From: Cellvibrio sp. PSBB006
Lineage (GTDB): Bacteria > Pseudomonadota > Gammaproteobacteria > Pseudomonadales > Cellvibrionaceae
Reading direction: 5' to 3'
DNA length: 64,000 nt
Assembly (NCBI RefSeq): GCF_002162135.1
Contig: NZ_CP021382.1
Span: forward strand, 3,842,001 to 3,906,000
The number at the start of each line of letters is the position of its first letter. Position 1 is the first letter of the stretch. Below are positions 36,501 to 45,323 of this stretch, piece after piece. A program made the translations under genes and the position numbers. Under the pieces are notes generated by a model. The model worked only from the letters and a program-made list of their open reading frames with translations, was not told the DNA's origin and made no database searches.

Positions 36501-36842
36501 ATGGAATATTTTTTAGGTGCCTATAAAAAGTACGCAGATTTCACCGGCCGTGCGCGGCGCAAAGAATTTTGGATGTTTGTGCTCTTTTATTTCATCGCCT
36601 CCATCGTGCTGGGTATTGTTGATAGCATTATCGGTTTCCAGCTGTTGGGCTTGCTCTTCTCATTAGGTTCACTTATTCCGTCATTGGCCATTGGTGCGCG
36701 GCGCTTGCACGACACCGGGCGCAGCGGATGGTGGCAGTTACTGTATTTAATTCCGCTGATTGGTCTGATCATCATGATCGTGTTCCTGGTGCAGGACAGC
36801 CACCCGGATAATGAGTACGGTCCCAACCCCAAAGCCGTATAA
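36501..36842 (+). CDS. DUF805 membrane protein
   Basis: 113 residues from the ATG at 36501, which has AGAGGA 6 nt upstream. It shows the DUF805 pattern: a start of YKKYADFTGRARRKEFWMF, helices around residues 25-75 with RRLHDTGRSGWW between, a last helix LLYLIPLIGLIIMIVFLV and a C-terminal DNEYGPNP. It is an inner-membrane protein of unknown role. A good terminator follows. Confidence 0.87.
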   Translation: MEYFLGAYKKYADFTGRARRKEFWMFVLFYFIASIVLGIVDSIIGFQLLGLLFSLGSLIPSLAIGARRLHDTGRSGWWQLLYLIPLIGLIIMIVFLVQDSHPDNEYGPNPKAV

Positions 36843-36867
36843 CGCCAAGAGCGCACTCATACCACGT

Positions 36868-36900
36868 AAAAAGCCGGCTCATCCAGCCGGCTTTTTTATT
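36868..36900 (+). terminator. Terminator after the DUF805 gene
   Basis: AAGCCGGCT, loop CATCC and AGCCGGCTT with a preceding A-run and TTTTTT after the stem. Confidence 0.88.
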
Positions 36901-36970
36901 TCTATTCAAACTATCTATTGGCTCCCCTGATTTCCATCGCATCTGATTCGCGCGCGTCAAATCGCTCGTT

Positions 36971-37047
36971 TTGTTAAATATATCATATAAATATTAATAT
37001 AAAGGTGTAGCCTTGGCGATGCAGTTGCCGGCGCTGTAAAGGCCGGC
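36971..37047 (+). promoter_or_regulatory. Upstream region of GH53-CBM13: A/T block and leader hairpin
   Basis: An A/T-only stretch at about 36972-37003 with the palindrome ATATTAATAT likely contains the promoter, though I cannot fix the hexamers. A GCCGGC...GCCGGC hairpin at 37027-37047 lies in the leader. A similarly A/T-rich block precedes the galactan TBDR gene. Confidence 0.35.
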
Positions 37048-37086
37048 GTGAGAGTCTTTGTTCAATAACAATAACGGTGACCAATC

Positions 37087-38517
37087 ATGAAACTATCCTC
37101 CCTGCTGGCGGCGGCCGGCATATATTTATTCAGTCAATTTTCGTTAGGTGACACCATCATCAAGGGTGCCGACATCGGTTGGCTTTCGGAGATGGAAGAT
37201 AACGGCTATCAGTTTTATAACGATGCCGGCGTCCAACAGGATGTTTTGCAAACTCTCAAGCAACACGATATGAGCGCGGTGCGCTTGCGCGTGTGGGTGA
37301 ATCCGCCCGGTGGCTATTACAACGGCCTGGATGACGTAATTGCCAAAGCCAACCGTGCCAAAGCGGCGGGCATGAAGGTCATGATCGATTTTCACTACAG
37401 CGATAGCTGGGCCGACCCCGGTCAACAAACCAAACCGGCGGCCTGGGTCAATCTCGACTTTCAATCGCTGATGGACACGCTCTGGGCGTACACCCGCAAC
37501 AGTCTGATCACTCTGCGCGACGCCGGTATCACGCCGGATTGGGTGCAAGTGGGCAACGAAACCAACAACGGTATGCTGTGGCCGGACGGCCAGGCGTCAA
37601 GCAATATGCGCAACTATGCCTGGCTCACCGCGACCGGTTATAACGCGGTGAAAGATGTTTTCCCCAATACGCCCGTTATTGTTCACCTCGCGAACTGTCA
37701 CGACAACGCCAACTTCCGCTGGATCTTTGATGGCCTGAGTGCGAATGGTGGCAAGTTCGATATCATCGGCGCCTCTTCCTATCCCGTCCATGCCCCCAAT
37801 CACACCTGGCAATCCGCCAACACCGCCTGCCTGAATAATCTCAACGACATGGTGTCGCGCTACGGCGCGCCGGTGATGATTACGGAAGTTGGCGTGCCTT
37901 GGGACCACGCGGAAGCCAAAGCCATTGTGGCCGATGTGGTGAATAAGGTGCGGTCGGTAAATAACGGTATGGGCTTGGGCATTTTCTATTGGGAACCGCA
38001 AGCCTATGGTGGCTGGAAAGGCTACACGCTCGGCGCCTTTGATAACAATGGCAGACCGACAGCGGCACTCGATGCATTTCTTGATCCTGACGGCGGCGCC
38101 AGTGGTAGTGCACGTTTGCAATCCCGTCGCAGTAGCAAATGTATCGACGTCCCCGGCGCGAACCAGACGAGTGGCACGGGCTTAATTCAATACACTTGCC
38201 ATTCCAATCCGAATCAGCAGTGGACGATGGAAAATGTATCCGGTAATTACATGCGCTTGAAGGCTGGTCATAGTGGGCAGTGTATGGATATCGCGAGCCA
38301 AAGTACGGCTAACAGTGTGCGAATTGTGCAGGCGAGTTGCAGCAGCGGAAATCGTCAGCAGTGGTTGAAGGAGGATATGGGTGGTGGTTATTTTCGGTTG
38401 AAGAATCGCTATAGTGGTAAGTGTGTGGATGTGAATGGGGCGAGTATGGCGAATGAGGCGATTTTGATTCAGTACGCTTGTGGTTCTGGAATGAATCAGC
38501 AGTGGGTTGAGTATTGA
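37087..38517 (+). CDS. Secreted endo-beta-1,4-galactanase, GH53 with CBM13 module
   Basis: 476 residues, exported by an N-terminal signal peptide (cleavage near LGDT). Residues about 24-332 are a GH53 barrel starting KGADIGWLSEMEDNG, with acid/base Glu158 in VGNETNNG and nucleophile Glu267 in ITEVGVPW. Residues about 342-476 form a ricin-B/CBM13 beta-trefoil with three copies ending in QQW (QQWTME, QQWLKE, QQWVEY) and paired cysteines. The enzyme cuts beta-1,4-galactan or type I arabinogalactan outside the cell. It is convergent with the GH2-GH53 pair and forms the extracellular arm of the galactan locus. Confidence 0.93.
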   Translation: MKLSSLLAAAGIYLFSQFSLGDTIIKGADIGWLSEMEDNGYQFYNDAGVQQDVLQTLKQHDMSAVRLRVWVNPPGGYYNGLDDVIAKANRAKAAGMKVMIDFHYSDSWADPGQQTKPAAWVNLDFQSLMDTLWAYTRNSLITLRDAGITPDWVQVGNETNNGMLWPDGQASSNMRNYAWLTATGYNAVKDVFPNTPVIVHLANCHDNANFRWIFDGLSANGGKFDIIGASSYPVHAPNHTWQSANTACLNNLNDMVSRYGAPVMITEVGVPWDHAEAKAIVADVVNKVRSVNNGMGLGIFYWEPQAYGGWKGYTLGAFDNNGRPTAALDAFLDPDGGASGSARLQSRRSSKCIDVPGANQTSGTGLIQYTCHSNPNQQWTMENVSGNYMRLKAGHSGQCMDIASQSTANSVRIVQASCSSGNRQQWLKEDMGGGYFRLKNRYSGKCVDVNGASMANEAILIQYACGSGMNQQWVEY

Positions 38518-38546
38518 AAAATTATTGCTTCGTAGTCCGTTTGGCA

Positions 38547-38640
38547 TGAGTGGGAGTATTTCGAAAACGCATGAATACTTCCCTGTAGCTCCCTCAAGTC
38601 GTCCCTGACTTGAGGGTTTCAAAACAATGTCCCTCATGAA
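38547..38640 (+). repeat. Palindromic repeat element A (short form)
   Basis: Contains TTTCGAAAACGCATGA, then CTTCCCTGTAGCT, then a 10-bp hairpin (CCCTCAAGTC / GACTTGAGGG, 38591-38616) and TTTCAAAAC. The same modules occur in inverted orientation in element B at 42410-42569. It lies just after the GH53-CBM13 stop, in the gap with the convergent GH2 gene. Confidence 0.75.
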
Positions 38641-38666
38641 AAGCTCACACTGTAGTAAAAAATTTA

Positions 38667-41030
38667 TTAACGAATACGAAATTTAAATTCAGCGTTTCCA
38701 GCGACGGCACTAACACTGGCGTCTTCCAAATCATCTCCAATTTCAATCAACGCACTGGCAACACCTGCCTCTGTTTTTATTTTATCCGAACTAACCAACC
38801 TAATATCGCCTTGAGTACTGAAGGTCACTTCAACATCATTGTCATAAGTCGGGTTGCCTTTTTCGTCCAACAATTGTGCGTAAACAAAAACCAGATCCTT
38901 CACGCCAGCTTGCGGAGCTTTGCCGCGGGTGTCGAGATCCAAAGTAATTTGGGTGGTTTTTCCCGGCGTTACGACTTTGTGTTCTGCTACAAGCTTTCCA
39001 TTGATAAAGGCCTTTGCAGACAGCTCGCCCGCTTCAAATTTTTTCAGATCGAACGTAAAGGGTGGATGCTTTAAATATTTGGTGTTGGCGTTTTTGTCCG
39101 GTGTTTGTTTGCCGAGGCTTTTGCCGTTGAGCACTAGTTCGACTTCTTCTGCATTGCTGAAGACGCGTAGATCCAGCGGCGAGTCGGCTTGCCAGCGGCT
39201 GGCGATGTGCACCATCGGGCCGGATTCATAGTGGTCAGAAATGTCCTGCGGGTCGCGTTGGCTTTGGAAGAAGTAATAGCTGTATTTGGGGCGGCGATGA
39301 ATGCTCATGATGCCTGAAGCTTCCAGGTCATCGGCGTAGCCGCGGTTGTAGTCGAACATGACCCAATAACCGTCGGCAAAGGCGGGGGTAGTAAGGTTAT
39401 CGTTATGCGCTTCCTGAATATTGGTGGCTTGTTGCAGTAAGCGTTTTTCGCCATCGCCTAGTAATTGTCGGCTGGATCGATCAGCTTGCAATAAATCGCC
39501 CCAGGCGTCCTGATTCAAACCGGCATTCATGGCGTAGTATTCCCAATCGCCGTACTCGGAAACGACGTAAGGTTTGGTGGGTGTTTTGTAATGTTCCAGG
39601 CGGTGTTGGCGCGCTTGCAGATAAATGTCGTAGCCGTATTCCTGCCAGCCCGCCGAGTAGGTGGTGTTGCCGGGATATTCTTCGTGCACAATTTTTTGTA
39701 ATGAATCAATAAAGGATTCGCTCATCCAGGATTCATTCAGCGAACATTCCCACGCGAGCACGGAGGGATGGTTGCGATCGCGGCGGATCAGGTCGCGACA
39801 AGTTTGTTGTATTTGTGTCTGGAATGCCGGGTCTTCGGAAAAATATTGCCAGCCTAAAATAGCATCGATTAAAACCAGGCCCAATTCATCCGCAGCAGCC
39901 ATAAATGCGCGGGAATGTGGGTAGTGAGACAGGCGCACATAATCAAAGCCGGCAGATTTTATTTTAACGGCATCGCGATAGTCAGCTGCTGCGGATGTGG
40001 CGTAACCGACGTAGGGATATTCCTGATGGCGATTTATGCCGCGCAGAAACGTTTTTTCGCCGTTAATCAACAAACTGCCATCATCGGTAAAACGAAATTC
40101 GCGGATGCCGATACGGGTATGTTGCTCATCTACCATTTCCTGGCCATCGAACACTTGCGTCACCAAGGTGTAGAGATGTGGCTGTTTGGGCGACCACAAA
40201 TTTGGGTTGGTAAGGGTTAACTGCAGCCGTGATTCCTGATCATTATTGGCTGGAACAGTGAGATTTTTGCTCTCCGTCTGAGTAACAATTCTTTTCCCAT
40301 CGAGCAAAACCTGTTTTATTTGAAACGTTTTTCCAGCGCTACCGGCATTACGCACATGCGTTTGAATCGCTATGTGCGCCTCGGTTGGCGATACCTTCGG
40401 GTAGGTGACAAATATGCCGCCACTGGCCTGTTTGTCGGCGGCGATAGGATCGGTGATGTAGAGGTCATCTTTGGTCACGAGATACACATCGCGATACAAG
40501 CCGCCATAGGTGTTGAAGTCGAGCGTAGCCAAGGGTTTGGGGCCGGTGATGGGGTTGTCACGATTATCAAGGCGCACCAGTAATTCGTTTTGATCGCGCG
40601 TTAACTTGCCCGTGAGTTCTGCTGTAAAAGGTAAATAACCACCCACATGCATTGTCAGTTTTTCACCGTTAAGCCAAACCTCTGCCACATTCATGGCCGC
40701 TTCAAAACGTAACCACACCGGCCTTTGATCATCGATGGAATTACCGTCAATCATTTTTCGATACCAGGCATCACCCTGAAATTGATCGTTCACAATCAGC
40801 GGTTCGATCCTGGATGTATGCGGCAGCGTTACCTCCTGCCAGTCGGTACGCCCTTGCACTTGCGTCAGGCTGAGTGAATCATCGCTACGCAGAAACTGCC
40901 AGTCCTGGTTGTATCGTTGTTCACTCGCGGCGCTGCGTGTGTCTGGTGTGCTTTGCGAAGTCGGTGTGCAGGCAGCGAGAAGCCAGCTGCTGCCGATGAG
41001 TGCGGCAATACAGAGAGATTTTCCAAGCAT
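38667..41030 (-). CDS. Lipoprotein beta-galactosidase, GH2
   Basis: 787 residues with a lipoprotein signal (WLLAAC, lipid-anchored at Cys21). Order: sugar-binding jelly roll about 40-190, Ig-like domain about 205-312, catalytic barrel from 315 with acid/base Glu433 in SLNESW and nucleophile Glu492 in VVSEYGDW, then Ig-like/DUF4982-type domains to the end. It would release galactose from galacto-oligosaccharides in the periplasm or at the outer membrane. The GH53 partner gene ends 3 bp upstream, so the two are co-translated as an operon. Activity on galactose is inferred from the neighbours; GH2 also includes other glycosidases. Confidence 0.88.
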   Translation of the reverse strand: MLGKSLCIAALIGSSWLLAACTPTSQSTPDTRSAASEQRYNQDWQFLRSDDSLSLTQVQGRTDWQEVTLPHTSRIEPLIVNDQFQGDAWYRKMIDGNSIDDQRPVWLRFEAAMNVAEVWLNGEKLTMHVGGYLPFTAELTGKLTRDQNELLVRLDNRDNPITGPKPLATLDFNTYGGLYRDVYLVTKDDLYITDPIAADKQASGGIFVTYPKVSPTEAHIAIQTHVRNAGSAGKTFQIKQVLLDGKRIVTQTESKNLTVPANNDQESRLQLTLTNPNLWSPKQPHLYTLVTQVFDGQEMVDEQHTRIGIREFRFTDDGSLLINGEKTFLRGINRHQEYPYVGYATSAAADYRDAVKIKSAGFDYVRLSHYPHSRAFMAAADELGLVLIDAILGWQYFSEDPAFQTQIQQTCRDLIRRDRNHPSVLAWECSLNESWMSESFIDSLQKIVHEEYPGNTTYSAGWQEYGYDIYLQARQHRLEHYKTPTKPYVVSEYGDWEYYAMNAGLNQDAWGDLLQADRSSRQLLGDGEKRLLQQATNIQEAHNDNLTTPAFADGYWVMFDYNRGYADDLEASGIMSIHRRPKYSYYFFQSQRDPQDISDHYESGPMVHIASRWQADSPLDLRVFSNAEEVELVLNGKSLGKQTPDKNANTKYLKHPPFTFDLKKFEAGELSAKAFINGKLVAEHKVVTPGKTTQITLDLDTRGKAPQAGVKDLVFVYAQLLDEKGNPTYDNDVEVTFSTQGDIRLVSSDKIKTEAGVASALIEIGDDLEDASVSAVAGNAEFKFRIR

Positions 41031-41033
41031 AAA

Positions 41034-42182
41034 TCAGTTGTCCTTTTTATCGGATGTAATGGTCTCGGTTTTTTGATAATCGGCGGAGAAAAATAAAAAT
41101 GCCGGTAAGGTGGAGTTTTTCTTGCCGGCATGAAAAAAACTCGCGTTCTCCCAGTGAGAGCCGGTACCCCAACGGGTTTTACATTGTGTGCTAACCCAGG
41201 CGGGTTCCCAATAAATAACACCCAGCCCGCCGGCCGATTTAACCGTTTGAGCAAGGCCCAGCAAATAAAGCAGTTGACCCTCGGGCGTGGGTTTGAATTC
41301 AGGTAACACAGCTTTCTCGCCGAGTACATTACCCGCTTTGTCAAAATTTTTCAGCGTCCAGGGATAAGCGGTTTCGACAATTAAAATGTCTTTATCAAAA
41401 GTTTTCTTCAAAGACTGAATAGCATCGGGCAATTGCTGGATAGTGTATTCCGACCACTGGGGATAATAGGATAAACCGATGATGTCGTAGTCGGTCACGC
41501 CATGTTGCTGCGCTTGCGGGAACCAGCGCAACGCATTTTCCGGTTGCGCGATATGCAAGACGATGAGAATTTTTTTACCCTGCACCGCTGAAAAGTCCCG
41601 CACGGCTTTTATGCCTTGGTTCAACAAATATGCATTGCGCGGCCAATTGATATTCTCGTGATCGGTTTTTCCTTCAGGCTGCAAAATCTCCGCATTGGTT
41701 TCGTTACCGACTTGCACCATCTCCGGCAACAGATTTTTTTCTGCCAAAGATTGCAGTGTGGCAAAGGTATAGTCATACAGTGCTTTGCCAAGCATTTTGG
41801 TATCCTGAATATTGCTCCAGGCCTTGGGAATCTCCTGCCGCTCGGGATCGGCCCAATTGTCGGAGTAATGAAAATCCAGCAGCACCGGCAGCCCTTGTTG
41901 CTTCGCGCGGCGGATAGTTTTGGTGGCGTCAGCTAGTGTTGAATACCGGGTCCAATCCGGGTTGTGCCATAAGCGCACGCGAATCAGGTTTGCACCTTTT
42001 CGTGCAAAGAGTTCAAACGGATCGTGCGGTTTGCCTTTATCACGATACACCGCACCGCAATCTTCCATTTCATTGACATAGGATAGATCGGCGCCGAGGT
42101 AAAAGGTTTCTGCATATGATTTGAATGCAAGAAATGCGAAACAAAAGACAAAGCTTAAAAAGGAATATTTTATTGGTTTCAT
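41034..42182 (-). CDS. Second GH53 endo-beta-1,4-galactanase, no binding module
   Basis: 382 residues from the ATG at 42182, where a signal peptide begins (LSFVFCFAFLAFKSYA); the longer upstream frame runs into a repeat element. A single GH53 barrel starts FYLGADLSYVNEMEDCG, with acid/base Glu151 in VQVGNETN and nucleophile Glu260 in LIVETAYPW. Lacking a binding module, it is more likely periplasmic and may trim oligosaccharides brought in by the adjacent TBDR before the GH2 enzyme acts. The ribosome-binding site is weak. Confidence 0.9.
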   Translation of the reverse strand: MKPIKYSFLSFVFCFAFLAFKSYAETFYLGADLSYVNEMEDCGAVYRDKGKPHDPFELFARKGANLIRVRLWHNPDWTRYSTLADATKTIRRAKQQGLPVLLDFHYSDNWADPERQEIPKAWSNIQDTKMLGKALYDYTFATLQSLAEKNLLPEMVQVGNETNAEILQPEGKTDHENINWPRNAYLLNQGIKAVRDFSAVQGKKILIVLHIAQPENALRWFPQAQQHGVTDYDIIGLSYYPQWSEYTIQQLPDAIQSLKKTFDKDILIVETAYPWTLKNFDKAGNVLGEKAVLPEFKPTPEGQLLYLLGLAQTVKSAGGLGVIYWEPAWVSTQCKTRWGTGSHWENASFFHAGKKNSTLPAFLFFSADYQKTETITSDKKDN

Positions 42183-42208
42183 AGAAGTTAGTCTGGTTGA
42201 GCAGTGCG

Positions 42209-42312
42209 GCGGGTGCCGCAATGGCTTCTGAGACACGCCGCAAGTACGTCCCTGTAGGCTCGGCACCGGCATCCTTGCCGGTGACGGTCTCAGAAGCCAT
42301 TACGACACCCGC
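42209..42312. repeat. MITE-like inverted-repeat element C
   Basis: Two 26-bp arms (42209-42234 and 42287-42312) differ at only two positions and share the perfect 14-bp core ATGGCTTCTGAGAC. The 52-bp interior holds an 8-bp hairpin, CACCGGCA-TCCT-TGCCGGTG. It is non-coding and lies between the GH53-2 gene and the TBDR gene, probably in the GH53-2 leader. Confidence 0.82.
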
Positions 42313-42409
42313 AGATATACCGTGCCAAACCCTGTTATGAAATCGTTGATTTCAAATTAGTTGCATAGAACACTGACAAATTCGATGCTTACACAATGCG
42401 AGTTTGGCG

Positions 42410-42569
42410 TTAGGGGGTGGGTTTCGAAACCCTCAATTCAGGGATGAATTGAGGGAGCTACAGGGAAGATGCATTCGCCACATCCTTGTGGCTCACCCTA
42501 CGGGCAGCTTCGCTGTGCAAATTGGCTTTCCTGCCAATTTGTCATGCGTTTTCGAAACCCACCCCCTAA
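42410..42569 (-). repeat. Palindromic repeat element B (long form)
   Basis: A 160-bp element bounded by a perfect 20-bp inverted repeat (TTAGGGGGTGGGTTTCGAAA at 42410-42429 and its complement at 42550-42569). Inside are an 11-bp hairpin at 42430-42455, a 5-bp one with a TCCT loop at 42478-42491 and a 9-bp one at 42518-42541. The outer modules match element A in the opposite orientation; the middle about 80 bp is absent from A. Confidence 0.85.
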
Positions 42570-42608
42570 TGACAAACGGATTGCAAAGTACAAAGCTCAG
42601 ATAAAGTA

Positions 42609-45323
42609 TTACAACTTCCAACTCACCCCAACCATATAACGACGCCCAAACTCCTCATACTTATTCACATGATTCGGATTATTCGACTCCAAACCATACA
42701 CACGATAAGGCTCGTTCGTCAGGTTCTGTACCTGGAAGTAAAACTTGTAATGATCATCCATTTCATAAGACAAACTCAGATCAACATAGCCTTCGCTATC
42801 ATTAATCCCCTCCTCACCCTGCACCGCATTAATATCGCGCTGAAACTCGCTGCGATAACTGTAAGACGTGCGCGCTTCAAAACCATCCTTGTAATACCAC
42901 AAGGTCAGGTTGCCCACATGCTCAGACAAACCAGTCAGCGCAGATTTGGTGGAATACAAAGGCACGAACTGCTCAACGTTGGATTCCGTAAACGCGTAGT
43001 TAGCATAAACACCCAAACCATTAAACGGCTCCGGCAAAAAGCTGAACGCTTGTTGATATAACACCTCATAACCACGAATGTAACCGCCTTCGCCGTTGAT
43101 CGGGCGTGACACATTGTAGGTAGTGCCGTTGTAAACAATTTGCTCCGCATCCGCCGCGCGTGCGATGAAGGTATCCAGGTCCTTGTAATAAACCGTTGCC
43201 GCTACGGAGGACTCATCGTTGAAATACCATTCGTAACCCAGATCCACCTGGGTCGCGCGGAAAGGATCGAGTTTTGGATTGCCCGATGAAGACTCACCCG
43301 GGTTTGCGCCGAACAAGTCATCATTCAAATTTAAACTCGGGCTCATTAAATCCACTGGCGCGCGCGCGATGGTTTTTGCTACGCCGAAACGGACTTGCTG
43401 CTCATCGGTCACCGCCAGCGTCATATTGAGGCTTGGCAGTACTTCATCGTAATCGTGAACAATGGCAACCGCTTCGACTTCACCGGCCATTTCTTCCCAT
43501 ACACCGGGTGATGTTTCCACCCACACATTCGGGCCTTGCTGGTAACCGCTGGAGGTGGTTTCGGTCTGTGCAGCGCGCACGCCGACATTCCCGGTCAACG
43601 GCAATGCAAAGATTTCGGTAGCAAAATCCAACTGCACATATTGTGCGGAGATGTCTTCACTCACATCCCAACTGGATAGCAGGTCATCGGCATCACCCAC
43701 ATCCGGATTGGCCAGGCCGCCGAAGTAATAATCGATTACAGCGTTGCGGTCAAAAGTGAGGTAGTCCGGCAGGTCGTTCCAGTAGCTGTCGCTCTTCGCG
43801 TCGAGGATAAATTCCTCAGGAATGGGCGTGCCGCTGTTGTCGGTGACGTATTGCAACCAATTTTGCGCATTCAGGAATTTTTCCCGCTGCGAAACGGAAG
43901 CACCGAAACGCACAGCAGTGAGCAGACCCGCGTCGAGTTCACGGGTGACATCCAATTGGAACGCGGTGATTTCATCACCGCCATCAGCAGCCGGGCGCAC
44001 TTCAATTTCGCTCACGCTGTTTTGCGCCGGATCGGTCAGGTCGGCTGTGTCCAGGCTCAGCCACATACGCTTGTCTCCGGTTGCGCCGAAGGTGGCGTAG
44101 CCGGGTGCGGCGTGCGTAGTGCGGATACTCGCCCAGCGGCGATCCCGTTCGGTTTTGGAGTAGGAGAGGTCACCTTCAAACGTCCACGCGTCCTGCCGCC
44201 ACTCAACATTTAGGCCGTGGCTGATCAGGGTATCTTCCTGGGCGAACTCTTCGTTGAGGTTACGCAATGAGCTGAGCGGAACAGTACCCGATAGCAGATC
44301 CAGCGCGCCCTCACCCAGTTCCGGATTGGTATAGGCGGTGGGGGTGGTATCGATCAACAGCCATTGATCGGTGTAAGTATTGGCGATCTGAAAATCAAAA
44401 CCGCGTTGGGTTTCGTCGATGTCGAATGTGGACCAGAAGCCGTCGTAGGCAATCTCCAGGTTGTCGTTGGGCTGCCATTGGATCGCGCCCATCACGCCGT
44501 GCCGACGATCTTCGCCACCGCGTATCAGCGCGGAGCCGCCCCAGGGCGCATTCACATTGGTTCCAAGGGCATCATTCCACTGGGTGTTGTGCCAGGTATC
44601 GCCGTAGTTCCACAATTCCGAACGCTGGGTGGCAATCGGTTGCGAGCGACCTGCGTAGCCCAGAGCAACGCCGAGGGTGTCATCCAGGAATTGATCGATG
44701 TAGGAGACACTGAAACGATGGCCCCAGCCATCATTGGCGGCGTCATCAATATCGCCGCCCAGGTCGTAAAAGGAGCCGCGCACATCCACCGACATCTGCC
44801 GTGAATCAAAATCCAGGGGTTTGATGGTTTCCAGGTTTACCGTGCCGGACAAACCGCCCTCCGGCAAATGGGCCTGGGGTGTTTTATACACCTGCGCGGC
44901 GTTGATCAGCTCCGAGGGGAACTGGTCGTAGCGGATATTGCGGTCTTCCTCAACGGTGGCGACTTCGCGCCCATTGAGCGTGGTCAGCCCGAGCAGACCA
45001 CCCATACCGCGAATGGAGATCTGGCTGCCGTTGCCGCGGTCGCGGTCCTGAGCCAGGCCCGGCAGGCGGTTGAGTGAATCGGAGATGGACACATCCGGCA
45101 ACTGACCAATATCTTCGGCGGCAATCGCCTCGATCATGCTGGCGGAGTTGCGTTTCTGTTCCATGGCCGATTGCAGGCTGCGCAGGAATTTGCCGGTGAT
45201 GACAATCTCTTCGATTTTTTCATCATTGTTGGCGGTCTGCGCCCAACCAAAGCTGCTGGAGGTGCCCAGGGCCAACAATAAGGCGGCATGAGTCAAACGA
45301 TGTATGACAGTGCTGTGTTTCAT
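42609..45323 (-). CDS. TonB-dependent receptor for galactan oligosaccharides
   Basis: 904 residues. A signal peptide (LLLALGTSSSFGWAQ) is followed by the TonB-box region (KIEEIVITGK), a plug domain (DVSISDSLNRLPGLAQDRDRG, ISIRGMGG, LTTLNGREV, NAAQVYKTPQAHL) and the barrel, ending in the aromatic-terminated YMVGVSWKL. It should import oligosaccharides with energy from a TonB system such as that at 14642-19806. The galactan assignment rests only on the adjacent GH53 and GH2 genes. It starts divergently from glnE. Confidence 0.9.
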   Translation of the reverse strand: MKHSTVIHRLTHAALLLALGTSSSFGWAQTANNDEKIEEIVITGKFLRSLQSAMEQKRNSASMIEAIAAEDIGQLPDVSISDSLNRLPGLAQDRDRGNGSQISIRGMGGLLGLTTLNGREVATVEEDRNIRYDQFPSELINAAQVYKTPQAHLPEGGLSGTVNLETIKPLDFDSRQMSVDVRGSFYDLGGDIDDAANDGWGHRFSVSYIDQFLDDTLGVALGYAGRSQPIATQRSELWNYGDTWHNTQWNDALGTNVNAPWGGSALIRGGEDRRHGVMGAIQWQPNDNLEIAYDGFWSTFDIDETQRGFDFQIANTYTDQWLLIDTTPTAYTNPELGEGALDLLSGTVPLSSLRNLNEEFAQEDTLISHGLNVEWRQDAWTFEGDLSYSKTERDRRWASIRTTHAAPGYATFGATGDKRMWLSLDTADLTDPAQNSVSEIEVRPAADGGDEITAFQLDVTRELDAGLLTAVRFGASVSQREKFLNAQNWLQYVTDNSGTPIPEEFILDAKSDSYWNDLPDYLTFDRNAVIDYYFGGLANPDVGDADDLLSSWDVSEDISAQYVQLDFATEIFALPLTGNVGVRAAQTETTSSGYQQGPNVWVETSPGVWEEMAGEVEAVAIVHDYDEVLPSLNMTLAVTDEQQVRFGVAKTIARAPVDLMSPSLNLNDDLFGANPGESSSGNPKLDPFRATQVDLGYEWYFNDESSVAATVYYKDLDTFIARAADAEQIVYNGTTYNVSRPINGEGGYIRGYEVLYQQAFSFLPEPFNGLGVYANYAFTESNVEQFVPLYSTKSALTGLSEHVGNLTLWYYKDGFEARTSYSYRSEFQRDINAVQGEEGINDSEGYVDLSLSYEMDDHYKFYFQVQNLTNEPYRVYGLESNNPNHVNKYEEFGRRYMVGVSWKL

